Shown here one piece after another: positions 41,555 to 47,973 of a DNA stretch of 64,000 bases; within the stretch, counting starts at the first letter, position 1; each line of letters starts with the position of its first letter. The notes under the pieces were generated by a model. It made no database searches, was not told the DNA's origin, and saw only the letters and a program-made list of their open reading frames with translations. The position numbers were made by a program, and so were the translations under genes. Source of the stretch: a virus; IMG/VR virus record IMGVR_UViG_3300021599_002910, positions 62,001-126,000 of that record, one strand, 5' to 3'.

Positions 41555-42259
41555 ATGAAAGATTTATTAACTAAAGACGAAAAAAAGTATTTAAATCGTA
41601 TCTGTCGTTATTTAGGTTCCATCGGAATGGAAGATGCATTTGTCGAATTCGAAATGAATACCTCTTATTTTGATTGTGACGATATCGATTGGAAAAATGT
41701 AACACATTTTTCAAATAATTACGTTGCGGAAATTCCTGAAGGATTAATTCCAATTTTTCAGAAAAGCATTTATTATGTTTGTGAAAATGAACTAATTAAA
41801 CAACCCGAATATGACGATATCAATTGGGGAAGAGTTATGATTGAGATTGATTGTAAAACTAGAGAAATTTCAATCTCCTATGACTATAGCTACTATGATG
41901 TTGGGAATACCGAATCTATTACTCATTCTTTGGAAGAAGACGACAATGAGGATTTAATGGAGCTTTTTGATACGTTAGAAAACGACGAGGAAATTAGTGA
42001 TAGAGTCCTTCAACTTGACTACAATGGAAGTGGTGACTCTGGTTACTTGGAAGACGATTTTACAAATGGTGATTCTGTTCCTGCGGTGGTTTCAGACTAC
42101 GCATACAGAATGCTTGAAAATAATTTTGGTGGATGGGAAATCAACGAAGGTTCTCAAGGTAATTTCGAAATTGATTTGGACCGTAAAGAGATAACCTTAA
42201 ATCACACAATGAATATTGAAGAAACAGAAAGAGATACTGTTTGGGAAGAAAAGTTCTAA
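41555..42259 (+). CDS. Acidic hypothetical protein
   Basis: 234 residues, strongly acidic, alternating beta strands (MIEIDCKTREISISYDYSYY, FEIDLDRKEITLNHTMNIEE). N-terminus KDLLTKDEKKYLNRICRYLG is helical, not a clear leader. Late-type box upstream, host-type tRNA promoter just downstream. No family. Confidence 0.6.
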   Translation: MKDLLTKDEKKYLNRICRYLGSIGMEDAFVEFEMNTSYFDCDDIDWKNVTHFSNNYVAEIPEGLIPIFQKSIYYVCENELIKQPEYDDINWGRVMIEIDCKTREISISYDYSYYDVGNTESITHSLEEDDNEDLMELFDTLENDEEISDRVLQLDYNGSGDSGYLEDDFTNGDSVPAVVSDYAYRMLENNFGGWEINEGSQGNFEIDLDRKEITLNHTMNIEETERDTVWEEKF

Positions 42260-42263
42260 TTCA

Positions 42264-42295
42264 TTTGTTTTTTCAATACTGATTCCTTACTTTTG
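42264..42295 (+). promoter_or_regulatory. host-type promoter for tRNA-Leu block
   Basis: TTTG (42264-42267), 20 bp, TACTTTTG (42288-42295), 5 bp before tRNA-Leu. Confidence 0.65.
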
Positions 42296-42300
42296 TTTTA

Positions 42301-42389
42301 TACCTTGGTGGCGAAATCGGTATACGCGCAAGACTTAAAATCTTGTGGACAGAAAATGTCCGTGTGGGTTCAAGTCCCACCTGAGGTAA
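42301..42389 (+). tRNA. tRNA-Leu(UAA)
   Basis: Acceptor TACCTTG/TGAGGTA, stem CAAGA/TCTTG, loop CTTAAAA, long variable arm. Confidence 0.94.
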
Positions 42390-42426
42390 TGAAATTGGAT
42401 TTGTTGTTGGGAGAGTTTATAATAGT

Positions 42427-42501
42427 ATGACCCAAGAAGAAATAAATGATTTCATAAAAGGGTTTGAACACGGAGTTTCTCTAACAAACGGAACTCACTA
42501 A
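42427..42501 (+). CDS. Possible tiny ORF between tRNAs
   Basis: 24 residues, MTQEEINDFIKGFEHGVSLT then NGTH. Fills the 115-bp gap between two Leu tRNAs. No ribosome-binding site stands out; coding status uncertain. Confidence 0.25.
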   Translation: MTQEEINDFIKGFEHGVSLTNGTH

Positions 42502-42503
42502 AA

Positions 42504-42586
42504 TACCCCGATGGCGTAATGGTAGCCGCGTTGGTCTTAGGAACCAATGACTTCGGTCGTGAGAGTTCGAGTCTCTCTTGGGGTAC
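42504..42586 (+). tRNA. tRNA-Leu(UAG)
   Basis: Acceptor TACCCCG/TGGGGTA, stem TTGGT/ACCAA, loop CTTAGGA, long variable arm. Confidence 0.93.
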
Positions 42587-42596
42587 AGAAAAATAA

Positions 42597-42627
42597 TTTG
42601 ATTTTTAAAAGAGATTTACTATATTTG
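42597..42627 (+). promoter_or_regulatory. host-type promoter, perfect consensus
   Basis: TTTG (42597-42600), 19 bp, TATATTTG (42620-42627). Drives the short transcript ending at 42797. Confidence 0.7.
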
Positions 42628-42644
42628 TAGTAATTATAATAATA

Positions 42645-42725
42645 ATGAGAACAATAGTGCGTAATAAAGTCTATAGTAAACAACAAGAGATTTGTTGGTT
42701 TAAGACACGCGCTGTAGTCTCATGA
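42645..42725 (+). CDS. Possible 26-residue peptide in orphan transcript
   Basis: MRTIVRNKVYSKQQEICWFK then TRAVVS. Basic. The only ORF in the short transcript; no clear ribosome-binding site. Confidence 0.25.
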   Translation: MRTIVRNKVYSKQQEICWFKTRAVVS

Positions 42726-42759
42726 GATAGCCTATAATTCCTGAAGAGTTATATATACA

Positions 42760-42797
42760 AACCTCGGACTACAGAAATGAAGTTCGGGGTTTTTTTA
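42760..42797 (+). terminator. strong intrinsic terminator
   Basis: 11-bp stem AACCTCGGACT/AGTTCGGGGTT with two G-U pairs, 10-base loop, then seven T. Confidence 0.8.
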
Positions 42798-42808
42798 TTT
42801 AAGGAGTT

Positions 42809-42840
42809 TTTGGTTCTTTGAAATAATGGTTGTAAGTTTG
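42809..42840 (+). promoter_or_regulatory. host-type promoter for tRNA-Glu block
   Basis: TTTG (42809-42812), 20 bp, TAAGTTTG (42833-42840), 8 bp before tRNA-Glu. Confidence 0.6.
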
Positions 42841-42848
42841 TAATTCTT

Positions 42849-42920
42849 GGCCCCGTCGTCTAAAGGTTAGGACGCCACCCTTTCACGGTGGAGATTTCGG
42901 TTCGAGTCCGTGCGGGGCTA
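42849..42920 (+). tRNA. tRNA-Glu(UUC)
   Basis: Stem CCACC/GGTGG, loop CTTTCAC; acceptor GGCCCCG/CGGGGCT. Confidence 0.93.
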
Positions 42921-42927
42921 CAAATTC

Positions 42928-43000
42928 AGTCTCTTAGCTCAGTTGGAAGAGCACTTGCCTTACATGCAAGGTGTCGTAGGTTCGATTCCTACAGGGACTA
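42928..43000 (+). tRNA. tRNA-Val(UAC)
   Basis: Acceptor AGTCTCT/AGGGACT, stem CTTGC/GCAAG, loop CTTACAT. Confidence 0.94.
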
Positions 43001-43005
43001 CAAAT

Positions 43006-43079
43006 GGTGACGTAGCTCAGTTGGGCTTAGGCGGAAGTCTGCAAAACTTTCTACGTAGGTTCGATTCCTATCCTGACCT
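43006..43079 (+). tRNA. tRNA-Cys(GCA), weak acceptor stem
   Basis: Anticodon arm GAAGT/ACTTT with loop CTGCAAA and T loop TTCGATT are good, but acceptor GGTGACG against CCTGACC leaves two mismatches (G-G and C-C). May be degenerate or edited. Confidence 0.7.
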
Positions 43080-43086
43080 CAATAAT

Positions 43087-43158
43087 GGAATGTAACTCAG
43101 TTGGTTAGAGTGCTAATCTGATACGTTAGATGTCGGCGGTTCGAATCCGCCCATTCCA
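43087..43158 (+). tRNA. tRNA-Ile(GAU)
   Basis: Acceptor GGAATGT/CCATTCC (last pair mismatched), stem CTAAT/GTTAG,loop CTGATAC. Confidence 0.9.
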
Positions 43159-43173
43159 ACAAATAAAATTGTT

Positions 43174-43698
43174 ATGAGACGTAAAATTATTTTTATTGAT
43201 GTAGATGGACCACTGGCATGGGGAACTTGGGGTGATGGGAGAGTTACGCTGAACGAACACAGTAAAACTTTTACAATCCCTTACCCATGGGTTGAAGATG
43301 ATTGTCAAGCACTTCAAAAAATTTGTGATGAAACAAACGCAAGTTTAGTTGTGAGTTCGGATTGGAGAAAACATTTCAGTTTTATACAATTAAAACGTAT
43401 TTTCCAATACTATGGTGTAACAGCTCCGATTGTAGATATCACAACCCATCAGGACCTTTGGAATAAACTTAGTAGACCTTCAATTGAGTGGGAAAGAGCA
43501 GCAGAAATCACAAAGTGGGTAAAAGATAATAAAATCTCAAATTGGATTTCAATCGACGACATGAAACTTGATGGTCAATATAAATGGATGAAACCAAGAG
43601 TTCCGATGTGGAGACACGTTCAGGTAGATGGTGACTTCGGGTATGGTGGTAGATTAAGAGATAAAATAGATGAATGTATAAAAAAACTTGAGAGATAA
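43174..43698 (+). CDS. HAD hydrolase, Swiss-army-knife RNA-repair type
   Basis: 174 residues. HAD motifs: IIFIDVDGPLAWG (nucleophile and acid Asp), LVVSSDWRKHF (motif II Ser, with the SSDWR typical of the SAK-type HAD family), Lys in the middle, and WISIDDMKLDG (motif IV acid pair). This HAD type is associated with RNA repair. It lies inside the tRNA array, a fitting place for an RNA 2-prime,3-prime-end phosphatase; substrate inferred only. Confidence 0.75.
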   Translation: MRRKIIFIDVDGPLAWGTWGDGRVTLNEHSKTFTIPYPWVEDDCQALQKICDETNASLVVSSDWRKHFSFIQLKRIFQYYGVTAPIVDITTHQDLWNKLSRPSIEWERAAEITKWVKDNKISNWISIDDMKLDGQYKWMKPRVPMWRHVQVDGDFGYGGRLRDKIDECIKKLER

Positions 43699-43703
43699 TT
43701 CGT

Positions 43704-43711
43704 TATCTTTG
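43704..43711 (+). promoter_or_regulatory. host-type -7 box for 43727 gene
   Basis: TATCTTTG, 15 bp before ATG; no good -33 box at the right distance. Confidence 0.4.
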
Positions 43712-43726
43712 TATAAATAAAAAATT

Positions 43727-44275
43727 ATGAAAATCAATAGAGCGGATTTGTTATGGTTCCTGAATAACATCCGAAGAAAACAAGAAGGAAAAGAACTAAG
43801 TGATGAGATGCTTGTTGACCACTTAGCGCATTACATGGAGGCAAATCCAAGATGTGTTGATATGTTAGGTGTAAGCACTCGTGGTAGATTCAGTTATTCA
43901 ACTGTGGGATATGGTGTATTTTCACTCATGGGTGAAAAATACAGAATGGGTAGAATCGAGGTTTTCGACAGTAAAAATGAAAGTGGATATCAGGTTCATG
44001 AAGGAATCTACACAATGCCTTATGAATCGGCAAGTCAATTCGAAGATTTTATCGAATCCTTGGAAACTGACTTACCAATAAACATAGAGATAGGTTCTCA
44101 CAACTGGTGTGAAGAGGAATGTGCGAAATCATTAGGTTTCAAAGATTCCGATGAAATGAGAGACCCCGATAAAGTGAAAGAATATACTCGGAAAAAAAAC
44201 GATGAGTATGCTCGTGAACAAGGATATGAAGATTGGGATGACTTACTCTCTAAAAGTAAATGGACGAAAAAATAA
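43727..44275 (+). CDS. Hypothetical protein
   Basis: 182 residues. INRADLLWFLNNIRRKQEGK, then a beta region with YSTVGYGVFSLMGEKYRMGR, and an acidic helical end. Two Cys in the HNWCEEECAKSLGF segment. No recognised domain. Sits between tRNA-Ile/HAD and tRNA-Trp. Confidence 0.58.
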   Translation: MKINRADLLWFLNNIRRKQEGKELSDEMLVDHLAHYMEANPRCVDMLGVSTRGRFSYSTVGYGVFSLMGEKYRMGRIEVFDSKNESGYQVHEGIYTMPYESASQFEDFIESLETDLPINIEIGSHNWCEEECAKSLGFKDSDEMRDPDKVKEYTRKKNDEYAREQGYEDWDDLLSKSKWTKK

Positions 44276-44280
44276 GTCAC

Positions 44281-44353
44281 GCGTGCGTAGCTCAATTGGT
44301 AGAGTACTAGTCTCCAAAACTAGGTGTTGTAGGTTCGAGTCCTACCGTGCGTG
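44281..44353 (+). tRNA. tRNA-Trp(CCA)
   Basis: Stem CTAGT/ACTAG, loop CTCCAAA; T loop TTCGAGT; acceptor GCGTGCG/CGTGCGT with G-U pairs; discriminator G. Confidence 0.92.
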
Positions 44354-44363
44354 CAAATAGGTT

Positions 44364-44452
44364 GATTGGGGAATGGTGATACTAATGACTCGAGAGTGTA
44401 TTTCGGTCTGTATCATCGGAGTTGGGAGAAATACACCTGAGTAATGCCAATC
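44364..44452 (+). ncRNA. structured spacer RNA C with possible pseudoknot
   Basis: Between tRNA-Trp and tRNA-Tyr. Outer GATTGG/CCAATC (44364-44369, 44447-44452), inner 8-bp GTGTATTT/AAATACAC (44396-44403, 44429-44436). The loop sequence GTATCATC (44410-44417) can pair with upstream GGTGATAC (44375-44382), making a pseudoknot. No coding sense. Confidence 0.4.
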
Positions 44453-44455
44453 GTA

Positions 44456-44487
44456 AAAGGAGATGTCCACGCAACCATCTTCTCCTT
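44456..44487 (+). ncRNA. hairpin after spacer RNA C
   Basis: AAAGGAGA/TCTCCTTT with inner GATG/CATC; lies just before tRNA-Tyr and may guide processing. Confidence 0.3.
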
Positions 44488-44495
44488 TCCTTAAT

Positions 44496-44577
44496 GGGAG
44501 TATCGCCTAGTGGCAATGGCAGAAGACTGTAAATCTTCCCTCTTTCGAGTTCGTTGGTTCGAGTCCAGCTACTCCCA
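44496..44577 (+). tRNA. tRNA-Tyr(GUA)
   Basis: Acceptor GGGAGTA/TACTCCC, loop CTGTAAA, long variable arm. Confidence 0.94.
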
Positions 44578-44581
44578 CAAA

Positions 44582-44641
44582 AATGATTGAAGTCCTGAGT
44601 GGTGTCAGGAGGAAGTAACACAACCAAGTGTAACAATCATT
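44582..44641 (+). ncRNA. structured spacer RNA D, three-way junction
   Basis: Between tRNA-Tyr and tRNA-Met, 60 bases: outer AATGATTG/CAATCATT, hairpin TCCTGA/TCAGGA and hairpin ACAC/GTGT. Compact and fully paired, unlike plain spacer. Confidence 0.4.
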
Positions 44642-44644
44642 TAA

Positions 44645-44718
44645 GGACCCTTAGCTCAGTTGGTTAGAGCGGCTGACTCATAATCAGTAGGTCCACGGTT
44701 CAAGTCCGTGAGGGTCCA
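44645..44718 (+). tRNA. tRNA-Met(CAU)
   Basis: Acceptor GGACCCT/AGGGTCC, stem GCTGA/TCAGT, loop CTCATAA. Elongator, initiator or lysidine-type Ile cannot be told apart with certainty. Confidence 0.92.
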
Positions 44719-44723
44719 CATTA

Positions 44724-44794
44724 TATCCTCTGGTGTAACGGTAACACAATTGGTTTTGGTCCAATTATTCAAGGTTCGAATCCTTGGGGGATAA
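44724..44794 (+). tRNA. tRNA-Gln(UUG)
   Basis: Starts with U1 as usual for Gln; acceptor TATCCTC/GGGGATA, stem ATTGG/CCAAT, loop TTTTGGT. Confidence 0.92.
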
Positions 44795-44806
44795 CAAATT
44801 TTTATT

Positions 44807-44890
44807 ATGAATAATATTTGTGGAATTCACGGAACACTTTTAGACAAAGACGGACTTTGTCCGAAATGTTTAGAAGAAAATAACAGATAG
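44807..44890 (+). CDS. Tiny Cys/His protein in tRNA array
   Basis: 27 residues, MNNICGIHGTLLDKDGLCPK then CLEENNR. C-x-x-H and C-x-x-C pairs separated by 10 residues form a minimal zinc knuckle. Its stop touches the first base of tRNA-Arg. Similar tiny zinc knuckles occur beside phage tRNAs. Confidence 0.45.
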   Translation: MNNICGIHGTLLDKDGLCPKCLEENNR

Positions 44891-44962
44891 GTCTTATCGT
44901 ATAATGGATGAATACACTTCGCTACGGACGAAGAAATTTGGGTTCGAATCCTAGTAAGACCT
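44890..44962 (+). tRNA. tRNA-Arg(ACG)
   Basis: Acceptor GGTCTTA/TAAGACC, stem CTTCG/CGAAG, loop CTACGGA. A34 needs host TadA. Confidence 0.92.
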
Positions 44963-44975
44963 CGTAAGTAATATG

Positions 44976-45048
44976 GTGAACGTAGCTCAGTTGGAAGAGC
45001 ACTAGCTTGTGGCGCTAGTTGTCGTGGGTTCGAACCCCATCGTTCACA
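44976..45048 (+). tRNA. tRNA-His(GUG)
   Basis: Acceptor GTGAACG/CGTTCAC with a G before position 1, stem CTAGC/GCTAG, loop TTGTGGC. Confidence 0.93.
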
Positions 45049-45052
45049 CAAA

Positions 45053-45137
45053 GGAGAGTTGCCTGAGTGGTTAAAGGAGCAGTTTGCTAAACTGTGGTCG
45101 AGCAATTGGCCTATTGGTTCGAATCCAATACTCTCCG
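45053..45137 (+). tRNA. tRNA-Ser(GCU)
   Basis: Loop TTGCTAA, long variable arm, discriminator G. Last tRNA of the array. Confidence 0.93.
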
Positions 45138-45185
45138 CAAAAAAAAGTTTACACTGCTAATTGACGATTCTGAAAAACTTTTCTA

Positions 45186-45193
45186 TATTTATA
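45186..45193 (+). promoter_or_regulatory. late-type box TATTTATA, distant
   Basis: 53 bp (box start) before the lipoprotein ATG; would give an A-rich leader of about 40 bases. Confidence 0.3.
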
Positions 45194-45238
45194 AACTCAA
45201 GACGTTATTAAAACATTAACAAAAAAAACAAAAAGAAA

Positions 45239-45409
45239 ATGAAAAAAATCCTTGCAATCTTGTCAATCGTAGCATTGGCATCATGTGGAAACGGAGCAAC
45301 ATCAAACGAAGTAAAAACCGATTCAACTGCTGTAGTAGCAGACTCAACATTGGTAGACTCTACAGTAGCTCCAGTTGTAGATTCTGTTAGAGCAGAAGAA
45401 GTAAAATAA
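45239..45409 (+). CDS. Small lipoprotein
   Basis: 56 residues. KKILAILSIVALAS|CGNG is a signal peptide with lipobox. The mature 41 residues are acidic with a repeating A-D-S-T-x-V-D-S-T pattern, unstructured-looking. A complete unit with an A-rich leader and terminator. Phage lipoproteins of this size (T5 Llp is the model) block receptors for rival phages; here only the architecture supports that idea. Confidence 0.72.
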   Translation: MKKILAILSIVALASCGNGATSNEVKTDSTAVVADSTLVDSTVAPVVDSVRAEEVK

Positions 45410-45433
45410 TATATTCTTCTACAACGAACTAAT

Positions 45434-45463
45434 AAAAAACCCCTCATTTGAGGGGGTTTTTTT
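45434..45463. terminator. bidirectional intrinsic terminator
   Basis: AACCCCTCA/TGAGGGGGTT hairpin flanked by A and T runs, between converging genes 45239 and 45462. Confidence 0.85.
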
Positions 45464-46757
45464 ATAATAGTCCTTTTATTCTTTTTATATTTTCTTGTAA
45501 TTTACCTTCGTTTTGTTGTTTTTTCTTATTGAAAACTTTTTTGAAGGCGTTTGCAATCCATGGGTCGACATCTCTTTTTGAGTCCCAATCTTTCCACTTT
45601 TTTGTTTTGAGTTCACCTGTGTCCTTGTCGTATACATTTCCAAAAATCTTTTTTGGTAATAAAATCAAACCAGCAAGTGCAGGGTCCGAATATTGTCTAT
45701 TACTACCTTTTATATATACTTTCTTATTAGGCTCTTTCTCTTTTTGTTTATCAACAAAAGAATCAAATTTTTGCGGGTCTATATTTTTTCTATTATATGA
45801 TTTGTCGAGAAACAACACCTCAGCATTGTCCTTACTATCCATAGTTCCAATATCTTGACCTTGAGAAACAGGGTCACCATTATTTACTTTCTTGGTTGTC
45901 ATTCCACAATACTGTAAAAAAAACTGAGGTTGTGTTGATGACTCAATTGTCACCTCATTTTTACATCCTTGAACAAATCTTTTGTTGTTTACTACACCAT
46001 CTATCGGACTTTTCACTCTTGGATTACTCGAACCAGGAATTACAATAGTTCCCATATTACTTTGGATGTTTTTTCCGAAACCTTCTTTAAGATTAAAAAC
46101 CTTACTACCAATGTCTTTAGCGACTAAGTAAAGTAATGGGTTTTGTTCTTCCGCACTTTTGGATTTTGATTTTGTTCCACCTATATTGATTTTTTCACCA
46201 TAGGCACCTGCCTTGGTTGTGTCTGAAGTTCCATCTTCAGTTGAATCGTCTGAACTTGGTTGGTAGTTGGGGTCTACAGAAGACGGTGAACCAGTTGTAT
46301 TTGAAACGTGAACGTGATTATCGTGGCCTGCAAAACCGAAGGTCAAAACAGCTTTAGGATGTGATGAACCCTCAGCATTCTTATTGTAACCCATACTTAG
46401 AAGAGCATTTACAAACTTGTCAACAACGTCTCTATTTTTTGGACTTACAACTTTTCCTCCTATATAGTCAATGTCTACGGCATTTTGAGACCAGTGTCTA
46501 CTTACATTACCACTTTTTGCATATTTGCCGTGGTCAGTCTTTGCGAAATCAATCGTGATGTCCAAACCTGTCATTTGAGATGCTTTTTGTAAGTCGTCCA
46601 ATAAAGCTTTATTTATCTCATCTTGTCTAGTTCTTTTAGCAAATTTCAAATTTGGATATAAAGACTCATCAGGTTTTATATAGACCTCAGAGACCATATC
46701 CTTATTCTTATCAAATTGATTATAAAGTTTTTGTATGTTAGTTAGTATGTTCGACAT
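45462..46757 (-). CDS. M15-like peptidase fused to a degenerate M23-like domain
   Basis: 431 residues. Residues 55-155: TDHGKYAKSGNVSRHWSQNA, VDIDYIGG and AGHDNHVHVS give the H...D...HVH zinc pattern of M15 peptidoglycan peptidases. After a Ser/Asp-rich linker, RVKSPIDGVVNNKRFVQGC, NEVTIESS and VNNGDPVSQGQDIGTM resemble an M23 lysostaphin fold lacking its HxH. The C-terminus NEGKLQENIKRIKGLL carries an L-Q-E site and a short helix, like a C-terminal capsid signal. Probably virion-associated cell-wall entry enzyme. Late-type box upstream. Confidence 0.65.
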   Translation of the reverse strand: MSNILTNIQKLYNQFDKNKDMVSEVYIKPDESLYPNLKFAKRTRQDEINKALLDDLQKASQMTGLDITIDFAKTDHGKYAKSGNVSRHWSQNAVDIDYIGGKVVSPKNRDVVDKFVNALLSMGYNKNAEGSSHPKAVLTFGFAGHDNHVHVSNTTGSPSSVDPNYQPSSDDSTEDGTSDTTKAGAYGEKINIGGTKSKSKSAEEQNPLLYLVAKDIGSKVFNLKEGFGKNIQSNMGTIVIPGSSNPRVKSPIDGVVNNKRFVQGCKNEVTIESSTQPQFFLQYCGMTTKKVNNGDPVSQGQDIGTMDSKDNAEVLFLDKSYNRKNIDPQKFDSFVDKQKEKEPNKKVYIKGSNRQYSDPALAGLILLPKKIFGNVYDKDTGELKTKKWKDWDSKRDVDPWIANAFKKVFNKKKQQNEGKLQENIKRIKGLL

Positions 46758-46763
46758 AGATAC

Positions 46764-46771
46764 TATAAATA
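46764..46771 (-). promoter_or_regulatory. late-type box TATTTATA
   Basis: GTATTTATA, box start 14 bp before ATG at 46757; follows a terminator. Confidence 0.55.
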
Positions 46772-46781
46772 CATTTAAAAT

Positions 46782-46805
46782 AAAAAAAACCGAGATATCT
46801 CGGTT
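46782..46805 (-). terminator. intrinsic terminator
   Basis: Perfect 9-bp palindrome AACCGAGAT/ATCTCGGTT and eight T on the minus strand. Ends the 46805 gene; its loop is small, so the top pairs probably open. Confidence 0.7.
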
Positions 46806-47170
46806 TATCTATTTGAAGAATAATTTAAAACTTTTTTTCCTGATGATGGTTTCGGTGGAGGAGGTGGTTCAGTGATAGGTAAATCATACTCGTATACTTT
46901 TGGTTGTGATTTTATTTTACCTTCTGTAATTGAATTTTGCTTTCTTTTTTTATCACCCACAAGACCGAATTTAATGTATTTATACCAAATTCTTTCATGT
47001 ATATAATATTGTAGAGGTTTGTAGATAAGTTCAACAATTCCAAAAGCAGCTCCGACTTTGATACTACCTGATGCCCACCACATGGCTAAAAAACCAATTG
47101 ATGTACTTAGAAATCTATAACTAATTGTTTTAGCTAAGTGTCTTTTATATGAAACTTTAATTTGACTCAT
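46805..47170 (-). CDS. DUF2061 membrane protein
   Basis: 121 residues. KTISYRFLSTSIGFLAMWWA, KVGAAFGIVELIYKPLQYYI and HERIWYKYIKFG are the DUF2061 signature (two membrane helices ending in the HERIW motif). A Pro-rich tail follows. In bacteria the family sits next to sulfate-assimilation genes; a sulfotransferase gene is 800 bp upstream. Overlaps the HAD gene by 14 bp; stop is at the terminator. Confidence 0.8.
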   Translation of the reverse strand: MSQIKVSYKRHLAKTISYRFLSTSIGFLAMWWASGSIKVGAAFGIVELIYKPLQYYIHERIWYKYIKFGLVGDKKRKQNSITEGKIKSQPKVYEYDLPITEPPPPPKPSSGKKVLNYSSNR

Positions 47171-47546
47171 AATTTTCTATGTTTGGTGGCCCACCAACCG
47201 AATCAAATCCACCATTTCTTGTAAAGTTTATTCCTACTGCCCTATCTAAATTTGGGTTTTCGGGGTCTTTATCGTTAAATATCACACGAGTTCCTCTTCC
47301 ACAGTCCATAACCAATTTGTGGTATTTCAACCCTATTTTATTTAACTCACCTATCGTATAAGATTCATAAGAACTCGGTCTAGCTGTTGTGACAATTATA
47401 ACCGCACCTTTATCAAACTGAAGATTTAGATAGTCAATTACGTCTTGAATTGGCTCTAATACGGCTGTGGATAATTCGTTAAACTTTCTGTATTTGACAA
47501 TTGTGCCGTCAATGTCTACGAAGAATGTTGGATTTTTTGTTGTCAT
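47157..47546 (-). CDS. HAD-superfamily phosphatase
   Basis: 129 residues. TFFVDIDGTIVKYRKF (catalytic Asp pair), VIIVTTARPSSYESY (motif II Thr) and FNDKDPENPNLDRAVGINF (acid motif). Similar to phage and bacterial HAD proteins related to polynucleotide 3-prime-phosphatases or nucleotidases. Its ATG lies 5 bp after the U-run of a strong hairpin, so expression seems subject to attenuation. Confidence 0.75.
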   Translation of the reverse strand: MTTKNPTFFVDIDGTIVKYRKFNELSTAVLEPIQDVIDYLNLQFDKGAVIIVTTARPSSYESYTIGELNKIGLKYHKLVMDCGRGTRVIFNDKDPENPNLDRAVGINFTRNGGFDSVGGPPNIENYESN

Positions 47547-47551
47547 AAAGT

Positions 47552-47735
47552 AAAAAAAAAGTGGTCAGGGACTGATGGGATGTTATACCTCGGAGTCGAC
47601 TTCCTTAAACTACTGCAGATAGTTTCATCAGTATGACCACCACACGTTACGGATAGATTTTGTCATCATCACCAATCAAATAAAGTTCTACCAATATTCC
47701 GAACTGATGACTTTCCACAACGTTATAATTTATTG
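47552..47735 (-). promoter_or_regulatory. attenuator-like leader RNA of the HAD gene
   Basis: On the minus strand, GTGGTCA/TGACCAC (47640-47634, 47567-47561) and ACTGATG/CATCAGT (47632-47626, 47577-47571) form a terminator stem ending in nine T, 5 bp before ATG. Upstream TCATCAGT (47710-47703) can pair with the same ACTGATGA, an alternative fold that would open the terminator. An inner AACTA/TAGTT hairpin is also present. Possible riboswitch or attenuator; ligand unknown. Confidence 0.5.
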
Positions 47736-47740
47736 TGATA

Positions 47741-47771
47741 GAAATATAATTTATTATTAAGTATTGTCAAA
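47741..47771 (-). promoter_or_regulatory. host-type promoter (one mismatch) for HAD leader
   Basis: Minus strand TTTG (47771-47768), 19 bp, TATATTTC (47748-47741). Overlaps the end of the 47757 gene. Confidence 0.45.
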
Positions 47772-47948
47772 ATTTTTTTTATTCAAATCATGTATAGTTA
47801 TTTCATCATTTTTCCAATCTTCCCAAATTTTCCAATTCTTTAAATCTCTCAGAGTATTTTCATGAACTAATACAAATCCCTCAGGTGCAATCCCATCAAA
47901 TTTTCTGATAGGACCCTCTTCATCAATTAGTTTTTTTATATCAATCAT
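47757..47948 (-). CDS. Small hypothetical protein
   Basis: 63 residues: IDIKKLIDEEGPIRKFDGIA, PEGFVLVHENTL, then Trp-rich KNWKIWEDWKND. Contains L-I-D-E near the start. 25 bp downstream of the sulfotransferase stop. No family. Confidence 0.5.
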   Translation of the reverse strand: MIDIKKLIDEEGPIRKFDGIAPEGFVLVHENTLRDLKNWKIWEDWKNDEITIHDLNKKNFDNT

Positions 47949-47973
47949 TTTCTCTATTGCAATTATATTTCAA

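Larger units (their letters stand above)
42633..42797 (+). ncRNA. short orphan transcript between tRNAs
   Basis: Bounded by the 42597 promoter and the terminator at 42760-42797, giving a predicted RNA of about 165 bases (start estimated). It contains one 26-codon ORF (42645-42725) that may be a leader peptide or chance. Could be a small RNA; function unknown. Confidence 0.4.

Noticed and set aside
47561-47640. Hammerhead ribozyme (CTGATGA in the minus-strand leader)
   Set aside because: The GAAA core and cleavage triplet are not in place; an attenuator stem explains the pairing.
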